Below, piece by piece: positions 42,837-54,590 of a stretch of 64,000 nt of DNA. Origin of the DNA: Stenogyne calaminthoides (taxonomy: Eukaryota; Streptophyta; Magnoliopsida; Lamiales; Lamiaceae); NCBI GenBank assembly GCA_037126765.1, contig JBBCBC010000024.1:20061554-20125553 (forward strand), in the 5' to 3' direction. How positions within the stretch are numbered: the stretch's first letter is position 1; each line of letters starts with the position of its first letter. A model generated the notes under the pieces. That model was given only the letters and a program-made list of their open reading frames with translations. It was not told the DNA's origin and ran no database searches. A program made the position numbers and the translations under genes.

Positions 42837-44442
42837 TGTTGGATTATAGAGGCACATAAAACACATAATCACATGCGCAGCGGAATTTAAAGTTCACCAA
42901 ATACGAACAATTAATTACATACGTATTACAGTAATCATAACGAGAAATCTTACAGTAACTCGAGAGCAGATTTCTCTACTATGGTATCCACGTAATCCCC
43001 AGGAACGGATCTGCACGAATTTGCCAGTGTTGAATCCCGAGACGAATTTGCTAGGAAAATTCAAACTCTAGATTTTATGGAGAAAAATATGAAGTGATAC
43101 TTTTTGTGAATCCAAATAGCTTGTATATATAGGGAGGCTTAGCTTATTTCCCAAGCTAGCCCAATTAGGGAAATAAAATCCCTACTCTTGAATTAAATTA
43201 ATTCCTTTTTATTTAATTCCCTAAATATAAATCTCTACGGATTTAAATGCCTTATATGAAAATCTCTACGATTTATTTCCATATACATTAAATCCTACAA
43301 TTATATTCCAAATATAATTATTGGGAATTCTTATTTAATTAAATCTAATTTAATTAAATATTAATAATAATTAATTCCAAATTAATCTATTATTAATTAC
43401 TACTACATAAATTAAATATTAAATTCAATTTAATATTTAATCAACCAACTATAATCCGTAAAAGGGAACTACTTGTTGTGTGACCCATAGGCCCTCATAT
43501 ACCGAGCGATTAGTCAAACTAACGGTCTTAATTGAACCCTAGTCAATAAATCAGACATTCTCAATATATGAGGTACGTTGCGAGAAACATGCAACTACCT
43601 GTAACTAAACGTGGGCAATTGCGATTTCATCCTTTCATTCACGAATACTCGATTAGTCTTGAACATGATGAAGTGTCTATTCAAATAACTTAATCAATTT
43701 ATCTCAAATCACTAATTGATCATTAGTGTCACACTTAGTCATAAAGTCTAAGTTGACGTGCATTGGCCAATGACTTAGATCCAATTATGATGAGAAGATG
43801 AGTATTCTCTTTAAATCCTTTTTGAGGAATGAATCCTTTTCTTGGCTCAACTACCACGCACATGCACTTCGTGATGAACCTAATCCAAGCAATATCTACC
43901 CATAGACGGGTGCAAGCGTCGGTCATGGTCGAAGTTCATCACTCCACACATGTCGTAAGTATTGACCTCAAGTCAAAGGAGTATCGCATCGCTCCCACTA
44001 ACCGAGACACCCATAGACACATATATTGGAACTACATCAAACGGTTTCTCGGATGGGTATACCAATACCCTCTAAGGTATTTGTGCATCCATCATGAGAT
44101 ACCTAGTATCTCGCAGTAAGTGAGATCTTACTACACTCTCTAAGAGTATGATGCAGATCGCACACCAATCTCCATTGCATCATCAATATCCCTTTCTTGA
44201 TGATCCTTGACTGGGGCTATTTAAGAATCATGCTTAAGTCATCTGAGTTCTCACTCACTCAATGACAACAGTGACTCAAGGGAACACATATAAGAATAAA
44301 TGCAAACAATCAAACATAATATTCTAATGAGTGTAATGCCATATATTTAATATTAGACAAACAATAATATTAAACCAGAACTGAATATTATCTGAGTATT
44401 ATGTCCTTTCAATGGATTGTCTCTAGGACACTAACACTAACA
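42837..44442 (-). mobile_element. D element, 3' LTR
   Basis: 1,606 bp; the plus strand runs TGTTGGATTATAGAGGCAC to GACACTAACACTAACA. In the minus sense it begins TGTTAGTGTTAGTGTCC and is preceded by a polypurine tract. Bases before it are CCTGA (42832-42836); the other flank cannot be checked because the 5' LTR is scrambled. Pieces of this LTR recur at 55700-56560. Confidence 0.9.
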
Positions 44443-44455
44443 ATCACCCACTTGA
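44443..44455 (-). other. D polypurine tract
   Basis: The minus strand CAAGTGGGTGAT directly before the LTR start, typical for Angela/Tork-type elements. Confidence 0.8.
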
Positions 44456-45703
44456 ACTAGATCCAATCATCTACATGTCTAACCCCTAGACCATCAAAAT
44501 GTCTAGTGTGTACATGAACACTCAAAGCCATGGTGAAAGGATCAGCCAGGTTATCCTCCGTGGGGACACACTCTAACTCTATTTCTCCTCTAGCAATTAA
44601 CTCTCTTATCAAGTGATAACGCATCGGTTTATGCTTGTTTCTGTTATTGGATCTCGGTTCCTTAGCTTGCGCAACCGCACCAGTATTGTCACAATATAAC
44701 TTTATTGGATTGGTGGCACTCGGAACTACCCTAGTTCATTTAAGAACTGTTTTACCCAGACAACTTCTTTGGCAGCTTCTGCCGCAGCAATGTACTCAAC
44801 TTCGGTTGTTGAGTCCGTGGTAGTCTCTTGTTTGGAACTATTCCAACTAACCGCCCCACCATTGAGAACGAAAACATAGCCCGACTGTGATTTGTAATCA
44901 TCACAATTGGATTGGAAACTTGCATCAGTATAGCCAGTTGTAACTAGCTCTGACTGTCCTCCGTAGACCAAGAAATGGTCTTTAGTACGTCTAAGGTACT
45001 TAAGAATGTTCTTGACAGCAATCCAGTGAGGTTCACCTGGATTCTGCTGGTATCTACCAGTAGTGCTAACAGCGAAGGCCACATCTGGCCTTGTGCAAGT
45101 CATGGCGTACATGATGGAGCCAATTGCTGATGCATATAGTATATCCTTCATGCGCCGGATATCAGCGTCCGTGGAAGGACAATCCTTCTTAGACAGCTTT
45201 ATCCCATGACATGCCGGTAGAGAGCCTCTCTTAGAGTTCACCATCGCAAATCGCTTTAACACCTTATCTACGTAGGTTGACTGTGATAGTCCCAACATCT
45301 TCTTGGATCTATCCCTATGGATCTTGATCCCTGAGATGTAGCATGCCTCACCAAGGTCCTTCATCATGAAGGTCCTTGATAGCCAATCTGTTACCGATTG
45401 CATGAGAGGGATATTGTTTCCCATAATTAATATGTCATCGACATACACAACTATGAAAACAATGTTTCTCCCACTGTATTTGCGATAAACGCATGGATCT
45501 TTCGAATTTCTGATGCAGTCAAATGATTTGACAGCTTCATCAAATTGGATATTCAAACTCCTAGAAGCTTGCTTTAGTCCATAAATGGACCGTTTGAGCT
45601 TGCACACAAGATTAGACTTTGGCTTAGATACAAAACCTTCTGGTTGAGTCATAAACACCTCCTTATCGATGTTCTCATTGAGGAAGGTTGTTTTGACATC
45701 CAT
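44456..45703 (-). pseudogene. D pol, reverse transcriptase C-terminal part and RNase H
   Basis: A 325-codon frame (44726-45703). RT: MDVKTTFLNENIDKEVFMTQ, LKRSIYGLKQASRSLNIQFD and the intact active site VVYVDDILIMGNN. Then CTRPDVAFAVSTTGRYQQNP and RNase H pieces TTGYTDASFQSNCDDYKSQS, SSKQETTTDSTTEVEYIAAA and AAKEVVWVKQFLNELG. The RNase H tail (44456-44725) continues in another frame. Angela/Tork-like. Separated from the RT N-terminus by a frame change at 45704. Confidence 0.92.
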
Positions 45704-46294
45704 TTGCCAAATCTCATAATCTAAATGTGTTGCTACAACAAGTAAAATTCGAATTGACTTGATCTTGGCAACAGGTGAGAAGGTCTAATCATAGTCAATG
45801 CCTTCGTGTTGACTATAACCTTTTGCCACCAACCTAGCCTTGTAGGTTTGCACCTTGCCGTTTGCATCAGTCTTACGCTTGTAGACCCATTTTCAACCTA
45901 TGGGTTTTACCCATTTCGGTAACTCAACCAAGTCCCAAACTTGATTGGTGTACATCGAGTCTATCTCGGATTTCATGGCTTCTTGCCACTTCTCTGAGTC
46001 AATGTCCAATGTTGCCTCAGTGTAAGTTCTGGGATCGTCTTTGTCCGGGATCTCTACATCATCATGTTCCTCTACGAGGAAACCATAATATCTAGTGGGC
46101 AGATTACGAATCCTAGTAGAGTTACGGAGCTGTGTTTGTGCAGGCTGTATATTCTGATCGTGAAAATTTTGTGGAGCATCGATTTCATCAATGTCCTGAG
46201 AGTCCTCAAGAGCAACACTTTCTGATGCCTCTTGGGTGGGAGTTTGAACTATGTTGTTCTCATTCAGCCCACTTGGAGTTTGTTGCGAAGGCAA
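45704..46294 (-). pseudogene. D pol, RT N-terminal part and linker
   Basis: Frame 45893-46294 ends with DSEKWQEAMKSEIDSMYTNQ and VWDLVELPKWVKPIG. Downstream, 45704-45892 gives CKWVYKRKTDANGKV, then ARLVAKGYSQHEGIDYD followed by a stop at about 45786. The linker upstream is Gln/Asn/Asp-rich. The stop and frame changes inactivate it. Confidence 0.85.
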
Positions 46295-47131
46295 TGCAAC
46301 TCAAATTACGCTCCTACTGGCTGAAAGAGGATCACTAAGTGATAAACTTCCACCATGTGAGCTGTTGAATGCTCCCACTGATTCCTTGTCATGTTTCTTT
46401 GACAAGATATCAGTCTCTTGATTATCTTGCAGTTCTTGAATTTCTTCAAGTTCTATCATCTTACAGCCTTGGTCCTTGAAGAAATAGTCTTCATCGAGGA
46501 ACCTGGCCTGCCTAGAAACAATTATCGTTTGTTTCTCATGTAGATAGAAATATTATCCTCTAGTTTCCTTAGGATATCCCACAAGGTAACCCTTTTCACC
46601 TTTGGATTCCAACTTATCAGTGATCATCTTTTTCACAATCGCGGGACAACCCCACTTTTTGATATGTGAAAAAGTTGGCTTCTTGCCACACCATAGTTCA
46701 TATGGCGTACGCTCAACTAATTTGGATGGAATCATATTCAGAATGTAGATTGAGGTTTGGAGCGCATATCCCCATAAGAATGTTGGAAGAGAGGAAAAGC
46801 TCATCATGGACCTTACCATGTTTAACAAGGTTCGGTTTCTCCTTTGGGATACCCCATTCATTTGGGGTGTACCGGGAGGAGTCCATTGTGATTGGATTCC
46901 ATGTAACTTCAAGTAATCAGTGAATTCATGGCTAAGGTATTCACCTCGACGATCCGATCGAAGAGTCTTGATACTCTTACCAAGTTGCTTTTCTACTTCA
47001 GCTTTGAACTCCTTGAATTTCTCAAAAGACTCAGATTTGTGTTTTATAAGATACACATATCCATATCTTGAGAAATCGTTAGTAAAAGTGATGAAGTAGG
47101 CAAGGTGACCCCTAGCTAGAGCAAACATCAC
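46295..47131 (-). pseudogene. D pol, integrase core with altered catalytic residue
   Basis: Frame 46553-47131: AYFITFTNDFSRYGYVYLIK, KTLRSDRRGEYLSHEF, PQMNGVSQRRNRTLLNMVRS, then CGKKPTFSHIKKWGCPAIVK and KGYLVGYPKETRG. In related copies the third motif is NGVAERRN; here Glu is replaced by Gln, which should abolish catalysis. 46295-46552 is the decayed continuation into the linker. Confidence 0.9.
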
Positions 47132-47955
47132 TGTGGATCAATTCTAGAACTTCTTTGGCACAAACCCCTTTCCTAGAGAAGGGTTTGTTGGTCATCTTGC
47201 CCTTGAGACATGATTCACAATTTCCATAAGACTCAAAGTCGAATGGGGTTAAGTAGTTTAACTTTCTTAACCTTGAAATCCTATTCTCATTTACATGACC
47301 AAGCCTACAATGCCACAAGTAAGTTGGGTTTTCATGATTACTAAGTTTGAGTCGTTTGTATTGTATATTAAGAATATTATGTCCACAACGCAACAAGTAT
47401 AAACCATTCGATAAAGGAGCATTTCCATAAACATCACCATTAAGCGAAAAATAACAATTATTGTTTGCAAAATGGAAGGAAAACCCTCCAGTGTCTAATA
47501 TAGGAATAGAAATAATGTTGCGAGTAATAGAAGGAACGAAATAACAATTATTCAGTTCAAGTCTAAAACCAGAGGGTAAATTTAAAACGTAAACGCCAAC
47601 ATGTTCAACAGCAACTCTTGCTCCATTTTCAACGTGTAGGGCGACTTCACCCGGCCTAACTGCCTTGCTATGCTTGAGACCCTGCACATTAGTACAAATC
47701 TGTGAGCCACAACCGGTATCTAATACCCAGTAGTTAGTATCAGTTGTGGACATGTTTATCTCAATAACAAACATTCTTGTTCCAGTCCTTCTTCCAATGC
47801 CCCTTCTTCTTGCAATAGAGGCATACATCCTTGTCCTTCTTTTGAATTCCACCTTTGGGCTTAAGGAATTTTGGCTTGGAGCCTTTCTTTGCCTTGCCCC
47901 TTCGCTTCTTCTTTCCTTTCGGAGCAGAAGAAGTAGAGGCACTCACCATGAGCAC
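47112..47955 (-). pseudogene. D gag zinc knuckle, protease and pre-integrase domain
   Basis: Zinc knuckle CLYCKKKGHWKKDW in frame 47761-47955, where the last Cys is Trp. The protease active site is TNYWVLDTGCGSQICTNVQG in frame 47112-47942. Pre-integrase region LWHCRLGHVNENRISRLRKL and CESCLKGKMTNKPFSRKG, then ELIHSDVC leading into the core. Open for 276 codons across protease and pre-integrase. Confidence 0.9.
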
Positions 47956-48140
47956 GGGATTTTCCTTAGCAATGGAAGACTCAAAAGTCTTTAGCTGTTA
48001 TGCAGCTCGGGCATAGTCAATCCGTCTTATTCATATTAAAGTTTACAACGAAACTAGAATATGAATCGGGAAGTGACTGAAGAATGGCATAAACATCAAC
48101 ATTGGTTTTGAGCTCAATGCCCAATCGATCAAGTTTCTCG
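47956..48140 (-). pseudogene. D gag fragment
   Basis: Minus-strand gag sequence (region equivalent to LPDSYSSFVVNFNMN-type capsid end, in broken frames) up to the A2 insertion at 48141. The gag N-terminus, primer site and an orderly 5' LTR of D are not found beyond A2. Confidence 0.6.
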
Positions 48141-49853
48141 TGTTGGGGTTATACTGAAAAGTATATTTACTTTGAATAACCAAACTGGATTTTCTTATTT
48201 ATTTACTGAAATAATATATCAATCACTGTTGCATTAAATATGAATGAATGTTATATATATTTATTGCAAACCCGTTCAATAAGTTAAGTACGTATTATGT
48301 TGTAGTTAATTTGGTGATATCAGATCACAGAAGATCAAATTAACAGCTCCTCGTAATTAAGTACAAATTCACAACCCAGATGGAAATGAACAAGCCATCA
48401 TGAAAGGTTAAAGTATAAGGCCCAGATTGGCTTGTCTTGACCAAGAGATTATACTAGTGCATTTAGATGCACTGAAAAAGGACCTACAAGAGGATAAATT
48501 CTTCGGTACTGAATATACAAGAATTAGACCTCAGTGGTGTGTTATTTCTTAATCTCCGTCCCTTAAATAGGATCATTTGGAATTAATAATTATTGCTTTG
48601 ACTTATGATAGGAAGAGAGTCAATGTGATTCGATACCTTATATCTTGGGCAATATTATTAATTACATGATTATTGCTGACATTTAATACGGAGAATCGTG
48701 TGCATGTACGTCTTGCTTGATTTGTCCCCTTGGTGGGCTCAGAATCTTTATCATACCAAATCTTGCAAGTGGAAATTTATTTTCGGTATGGATAATAACG
48801 ATGAGCTGTCTTTACTCCAAGGACAAAGATATTAATTAATATAAAGCTTGTTCAGTAGCTTAATTAATTAATGGACTAAGATAATCTTAAACATGGGAAA
48901 TAATGACCGGGAGCCATATTATGGTAAAGTCGTAATATGGGTTAAGATGGATAGTTCAATATTAATTTTATAGTAGAGTAAATTAATATTAATGGACTTG
49001 AATAATATTTGGCCCAATATTATATCTTCATAGTCCATTGAAGGTCCAATCTTAATGCTCCTAAAGGCCCCTCAAATAGCCCAAATTAAAGTTCAGTTAA
49101 TGAAAAGGAGAAAAAAATATTATTGCCTAATTTTCCTAATTATTTTCGAAAAAAATGAGTAGAAGAGATAAAAAGATTTTCTTGATTTTCTTAGAAAGAT
49201 TTTATGGAATAAGTATTCTTGTTATACAAGTTTATCCCATAAATTCAAGAAAGGAAAAATATCTTATCTCTTCCTATTTTATTTGATATTTTCGAAAATA
49301 ATGGACAAGAAGGAGAGGAGAAGATTTTGTTGGGAGATATTTTGGGAAATAGAATATATTGGATATATTCAAGATTGTGTCTTAAGGAAGAAGCAAGGAA
49401 ATTTCTCAATGACCCAACTAGACCTAAATTTTCGTCCCCCCTAGTCCTATAAATAGGGGATGATTTCTTCATCCCCAATGCAATTCCATGTGTTGGAAAT
49501 ATTAGAAATCCACAAAGGTGGTGGCAAAATATTTTATTTTCTCTCTTGTTAAAATCCTTCATGTGAATCCTCCCACCAGATTACGTTCGTGGACTTGGGA
49601 CATATTTGGGAAGGCTGTTTGGGTTGATCCAACGTCTCAACCGTTGTCTCTACAAGAGGTACGTAATCTCGTAACTCCTAGATTCCGCATGCTTAGGATT
49701 TACGTGGATTATGTGTACACATGATTGTTTATTTGCTTATTAATTATTATGTTGATTGATTTAGGATTAATTCATGTTAGTAATTAATTGGTTAATTTAA
49801 ATATGTATTTAAAATCATCTCGAACAAATCCGGACACCCATATTTTCCCAACA
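48141..49853 (+). mobile_element. A2 element, 5' LTR
   Basis: 1,713 bp from TGTTGGGGTTATACTGAAAA to CATATTTTCCCAACA, followed by a primer binding site. Five bases before it are TCTCG; the matching duplication cannot be checked because the 3' end is truncated. Family A, opposite in orientation to A1. Confidence 0.92.
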
Positions 49854-49855
49854 AC

Positions 49856-49867
49856 TGGTATCAGAGC
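49856..49867 (+). other. A2 primer binding site
   Basis: TGGTATCAGAGC, two bases after the LTR; perfect match to the plant copia initiator methionine tRNA site. Confidence 0.92.
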
Positions 49868-51284
49868 TCTGGTTTCAAGCTCTGACTTTTAAATTGTTAT
49901 TTAAATTATGTTGGACATTAAATTGAAAATTGGATAGTAGAATTGCTAGATCTGTTTTGCAGGTATCCAATTGTCATGGTATTTAATGTGTTTATTTTTT
50001 CCGTGAGAAAATCCACGATTAGATTAGGCTATTTGATTTGTTCAATGTAATAGACTAGTCTAGATTTGAGGTGTATTTATTTTTCATTAAATAAATTGTA
50101 ACCTGATTGAAGACGAAGACGGAGACGAGGAGTTGAAACAGACCCGGAACTGTACATAGGCGACGTGCATCGCACGAAATGTGCCAAGAGAGGCACGCGC
50201 GCGACGCGGACGTCGCCAAGCAAACGGGCATGGCGCACGGTGCTAGGCGGGGTTGGCCCAGGACACGTGCGGACGCGCACTGGCTCGCGCACAGGCTCGC
50301 GCGAGACCGAGCGTGCGGAGCGAACGCAGCAGAACCGAGGGCGACGGGCATCGCGCGCATGGGCACTACCGACCCATTGCCTGCCGAGGCTGTCGAGGCT
50401 ACCGAGTTACCGAGGGCGATGCGCGCTGCGCCTAGGCGCATGGGCACGGTCGCTCGGCCAAGTGGCTGGCTGGATACGGGCGAGCATCTTGGCTGCGAGC
50501 TACATGGCGTGGCGTTTCGAGACGAAATTTTTTTTTGAGTCGAACGAGTGGGAGAAATTCAAGACGACATTTCTTCAAGATCAAGCCAAGAAAAATAAAA
50601 CAATGACAGTTGGATAATTTGTGCCCAATATGTTTATTTTCTGCTTTGCTTGATTTATTGTTTTCTTTCTTATGCTTTATTTAATTTGTTTATATGTGTT
50701 TGCATGAGAATTGCCCAACTAAAAAATCTCTTTCGAAAAATTACTAAGTATGTTTTAATAATTAATTTTATTTCGAATCAAATTAATTCTGACGTCCATG
50801 ATTTATTTATTTGTAAAATCTTTTGGAGAAATTCCCCTACGGGACGGCCAAAAGATAGCTTTCACATGAATAAATTCCCAAAAGGATGATTGTGAATTAT
50901 TATTAGTGGCGACGATGACCCTCCCAAGAGGCTCGATCAAAACAAAGTAGTAATTTTGTATTTAATCATGGTTATTACTTAGGTATAAAATTGATATGCA
51001 TATACTTCACTGAAGTTCATGTCAATTTTATATTGGTCAAGTGGGAGCCGACTATTAATTTTTTTTAAATTAAAGGTTTGTAACTGTTCATGTTTGTAAC
51101 CTGCTTGAATGTGATTTAAATTATGACCATCCCAAGAGGCTCATTTAAATCTGTTTTGAGATATTGGCTGATGCATGTTCATATTTTTTTGAGATTTTAA
51201 TATGAATCATGTGGTCGAATGTGTGATTTTCTTTGTGTTGGTCCGAATATTGACACAAGATGTATGTTTATTTTTAGTTTCATC
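49868..51284 (+). other. A2 leader with CpG-rich block
   Basis: 1.4 kb between primer site and gag. 50150-50530 is GC- and CpG-rich (words such as GCGCGCGACGCGG) in otherwise AT-rich DNA; A1 has the equivalent at 37060-37560. Several overlapping open frames here result from the low stop-codon density of GC-rich DNA; none is shared by A1. Confidence 0.75.
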
Positions 51285-52007
51285 ATGTCGCAACTTTTTA
51301 ATCCACTGAAATATATGCTCAAAGAAAACCATCTCACTGGTGAAAACTATGTCATTTGGAAACGAAATATGTCTTTTGTCCTCACTGCACAAAAACATCA
51401 TTGGGTTCTTGGTGGATCAAAACCTGAAAAACCCACTGAAAGGTCATCAAATGCGGAAAGATGTTTGTACAAAGTCTGGGAGCAAGCAAACGAATCAATG
51501 AAAATTATAATCTTGACTTCACTGTCTGATGATTTAAGACTCATTCAGCCGCGAAAATTGTGCAAAGTTGATTCAGCTGCGAAAATTGTGCAAAGTCTTG
51601 AGGAAATGTTTTCCTCAGAGAGCTGCATGACCAAAGAGTTTCATCAAAATGGTGTGGAAAAGCTAAAGATGCTCGAGGGAACACCCGTGAGGGATCACGT
51701 TCTCAAAGTCAGACGCCATTTTGAAAAACTTGCTTACCTCGGTACACGGTACTGTGATGAGGCTCAAATCAAATTCTTGTTCCTAACTCTTCCAGGGTGC
51801 TTTAATGAGTTATATTGTATTTTTGTGATGAGTGATCACATGTTTACCATGGATACTCTACAAGAGATCTTGGAGACGATAGAGAAACACTTGGGACAAG
51901 AAGACGAATCTTTGGTGACTAAGAAACTTCTCTCAAGATCTAGATTAATGGAGGGTAAGATCGTAGAGAAGATGAATGGTATGATCCAAAGCAAGGCCAC
52001 TAAGTAA
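51285..52007 (+). CDS. A2 gag, capsid region (240 codons)
   Basis: Start chosen at MSQLFNPLKYMLKENHLTGE because A1 gag begins with the same MSQ; the upstream in-frame Met lies in leader. Continues YVIWKRNMSFVLTAQKHHWV, IKFLFLTLPGCFNELYCIFV and a C-terminal basic region. A 33-base segment (CGAAAATTGTGCAAAGT) is directly repeated at 51551-51600, giving a small in-frame duplication. A stop at 52005 separates it from the zinc knuckle. Forms the particle shell in this family. Confidence 0.88.
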   Translation: MSQLFNPLKYMLKENHLTGENYVIWKRNMSFVLTAQKHHWVLGGSKPEKPTERSSNAERCLYKVWEQANESMKIIILTSLSDDLRLIQPRKLCKVDSAAKIVQSLEEMFSSESCMTKEFHQNGVEKLKMLEGTPVRDHVLKVRRHFEKLAYLGTRYCDEAQIKFLFLTLPGCFNELYCIFVMSDHMFTMDTLQEILETIEKHLGQEDESLVTKKLLSRSRLMEGKIVEKMNGMIQSKATK

Positions 52008-52059
52008 ATAGGTAAGAAAGTCAGTTGGTTAGAGGTCCAGAAGAAAAACCAAAAGAAAA

Positions 52060-52101
52060 TGTTTCAACTGCGGTGAAGAAGGACATTGGAGGTCAGCCTG
52101 T
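52060..52101 (+). pseudogene. A2 gag zinc knuckle, out of frame
   Basis: CFNCGEEGHWRSAC, a perfect C-x2-C-x4-H-x4-C, read one frame off from the upstream capsid. The spacing and basic flanks (RKTKRK) identify it as nucleocapsid. Confidence 0.85.
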
Positions 52102-52716
52102 TCCAATCCCAAAAGGAATGGAAAGAAAGGTAATTCTCACTCACTAGTTGTTGAAACTTGTTTGGCGTAGTATGTTACCTATTCGTGGGTAGTGGATACG
52201 GGATCCACTGATCATGTTTGTTTCACGTTACAGGGGTTCAAGCGGACCCGACAACTTAGTGGAAGTGAGATCCTCATCACGCTACGCGATGATACGAGAG
52301 TGGCAGCTGAAGCAGTGTGAGAAGTGCACCTGTCTTTTGAAGACAAGATTTTAATTTTAAGAGGTGTTATTTATGTTCCTGTTTTTCGGAAAAACCTTAT
52401 TTCAGTTTCTAAACTATTTGTCGATGGATATTTTGTTCGTTTTAATAAGCATGTTACTGTTTTGGATAACGATGTGACTATCTATTGTGGAACTTTACGG
52501 AACAATCTCCATATTATTAGTTGTGCACATCACTCACATAATGCATCATATAACACATCTACTATTTCATTTAAAAGAAAGCGTTCGGCTGAAGTGAACG
52601 AAACACTTCTTTGGCACCTAAGATTAGGTCACATTAACCCAAAAAGGATTCAAATGTTGGTTCAAGATAATTCATTGGGGTCTCTCCAGATTGAACCATT
52701 TCCAACTTGCGAATAG
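52102..52716 (+). pseudogene. A2 protease and pre-integrase domain
   Basis: Protease active site WVVDTGSTDHVCFTLQGFKR at about 52185-52245. A stop at 52318 breaks the domain. Frame 52324-52716 then gives GVIYVPVFRKNLISVSKLFV and LLWHLRLGHINPKRIQMLVQ, ending at EPFPTCE before a stop at 52714 within the zinc-binding motif. Confidence 0.85.
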
Positions 52717-53591
52717 TGCTTAGAGGGAAAAATGACCAAGAGGGCATTTGGAGCCAAGGGGCTTAGAGCTAAGGAAGTGTTAGAAATCGTTCACACCGAC
52801 GTGTGTGGTCCAATGCAAATCAAAGCTAGAGGTGGCTATGAGTATTTTGTTACGTTTATCGATGATTACTCATGCTACAGATATATTTTCCTAATGAAGC
52901 ATAAATCTGAGACATTTGATAAATTCAAAGAATTTAAGGCTTAAGCAGAGAATCATAAGAAAAAGACTATCAAGTTTCTACGGCGAATACCTCAGCGATG
53001 AATTTTTAAACTACCTGTCGGAAGAGGTGATTGCATCCCAGATGACTGCACCCGGTACCCCTCAACAAATGGTGTTGCAGAACGAAGAAATAGAACGCTT
53101 TTAGAAATGGTAAGGTCAATGATGAGTTATGCATATTTACCAAAATCGTTCTGGGGTTACGCTTTGGAAACAGCGGCTTATATTCTAAGCTTAGTGCCAT
53201 CCAAATCAGTTCCTAAAATCACAAGAGAATTGTGGACAGGGCGAGAAGCATACGTGTTGGACAAGGAAGCTGGTAAATTGGATGCACATTCATAATTAAG
53301 GTTATTCATTGGGTATCCCGAAGGAACAAAAGGATGCATGTTCTATGGTCCCGAAGAATAAAAGGTGGTAATCAGTACACACTTTAGATTTTTCAAAGAA
53401 GACTATATGAACGATAAAAATCCTAGAAGTGAGATTATCTTAGAAGAACTTAAGGGGCCAACTCCATTGCCAACTGTACAAAATGATTCTTAGGGAGGGT
53501 TGTCAGACAACCTACTCAAACGGAACCTCATCGCAGTGGGAGGATTGTCAGACAACCTGAACGATTCTTAGGGATTGGAGAGTCTTCGGAC
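52717..53591 (+). pseudogene. A2 integrase and linker, broken
   Basis: Frame 52732-52944: TKRAFGAKGLRAKEVLEIVH, VCGPMQIKARGGYEYF and FIDDYSCYRYIF. A stop and a frame change follow at 52942. The catalytic Glu motif is frameshifted: CAACAAATGGTG at about 53066 lacks one A compared with the expected CAACAAAATGG. Frame 53107-53295 covers MVRSMMSYAYLPKSFWGYAL. A large part between KITRELWTGRE and AYVLDKEAGK is missing (in-frame joint at about 53247). Confidence 0.85.
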
Positions 53592-54590
53592 TTGATCTCA
53601 GGAGAAGAATCAGATCAATGGTCCTACAACGAGGCGATCCAAGACAAGGATGCAAAATCTTGGCAAACAGCAATGGAAGCCGAGATGGGTTCAATGGATC
53701 ACAATAAAGTGTGGGAGCTAGTTGAACCACTTAATGGGGTAAAACCCATTGGATGCAAGTGGGTATACAAGAGAAAGAGAGGACCGGATGGAAAGGTTGA
53801 AACCTTTAAAGCAAGACTAGTGGCGAAAGGGTACACTCAGAAAGAAGGGATCGATTATGAGGAAACCTTTTCGCTCGTAACCATGCTCAAGTCCATCCGC
53901 ATTCTCTTACCGATTACTGCGCACTTAGACTTTGAGATCTGGCAAATGGATGTCAAGACCGCTTTCCTCAATGGAAGTCTTGACAAAGAAATCTATATGC
54001 AACAACCCGAAGGCTTCATTGAAAAAGGCCAAGAGCATCTGGTTTGCAAGCTTAAGAAGTCCATTTATGGGCTAAAGCAGGCATCCCGTGCTTGGAATCA
54101 GTGTTTTGATCAAGTTATAAATCCTACGGTTTTGATCAGAACAACTTTGAAAGTTGAGTTTGCAAAAAGCATGACGGAACTGCCTTGGTATTTTTGGTAC
54201 TACACGTAAACGACATACTGCTCATCGGAAATGATGTAAAAGTGTTATCGAACGTAAGGGCATGTCTGTCAAAACAGTTTTATATGAAGGATTTAGGGGA
54301 AGCCAATCACATCCTAGGGATCAAGATCGCAGGAAAAGAATGATCGGGCTTTCGCAGGCCTCATACATAAACACTGTCTTGAAGCGATTCAGCATGCAAG
54401 AATCCAAGAAAGGCTTTGTGCCCAACAGACACGAAATCCATCTATCCAAAGAGATGTGTCCCAAAACACCGAAGGATATAGATGACATGAAGGGCATCCC
54501 TTATTCTTCGGTTGTCGGAAGCCTCATGTATGTAATGATGTGCACGAGACCGAATATCTACTTTGACGTAGGCATGGTAGCATGATATAA
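53592..54590 (+). pseudogene. A2 reverse transcriptase with lost active site
   Basis: Frame 53592-54209: KSWQTAMEAEMGSMDHNKVW, IGCKWVYKRKRGPDGKVETF, EIWQMDVKTAFLNGSLDKEI and CKLKKSIYGLKQASRAWNQC. It then shifts frame near 54130. The place of the active-site YVDD reads HVND (LHVNDILLIGND at about 54192-54230). Frame 54262-54585 continues with GLSQASYINTVLKRFSMQES. Both the frameshift and the Asp loss inactivate it. Confidence 0.9.

Noticed and set aside
50165..50617. 150-codon plus-strand frame and overlapping frames on both strands
   Set aside because: CpG-rich leader of A2. Three frames are open at once, none resembles a protein family and A1 has no equivalent.
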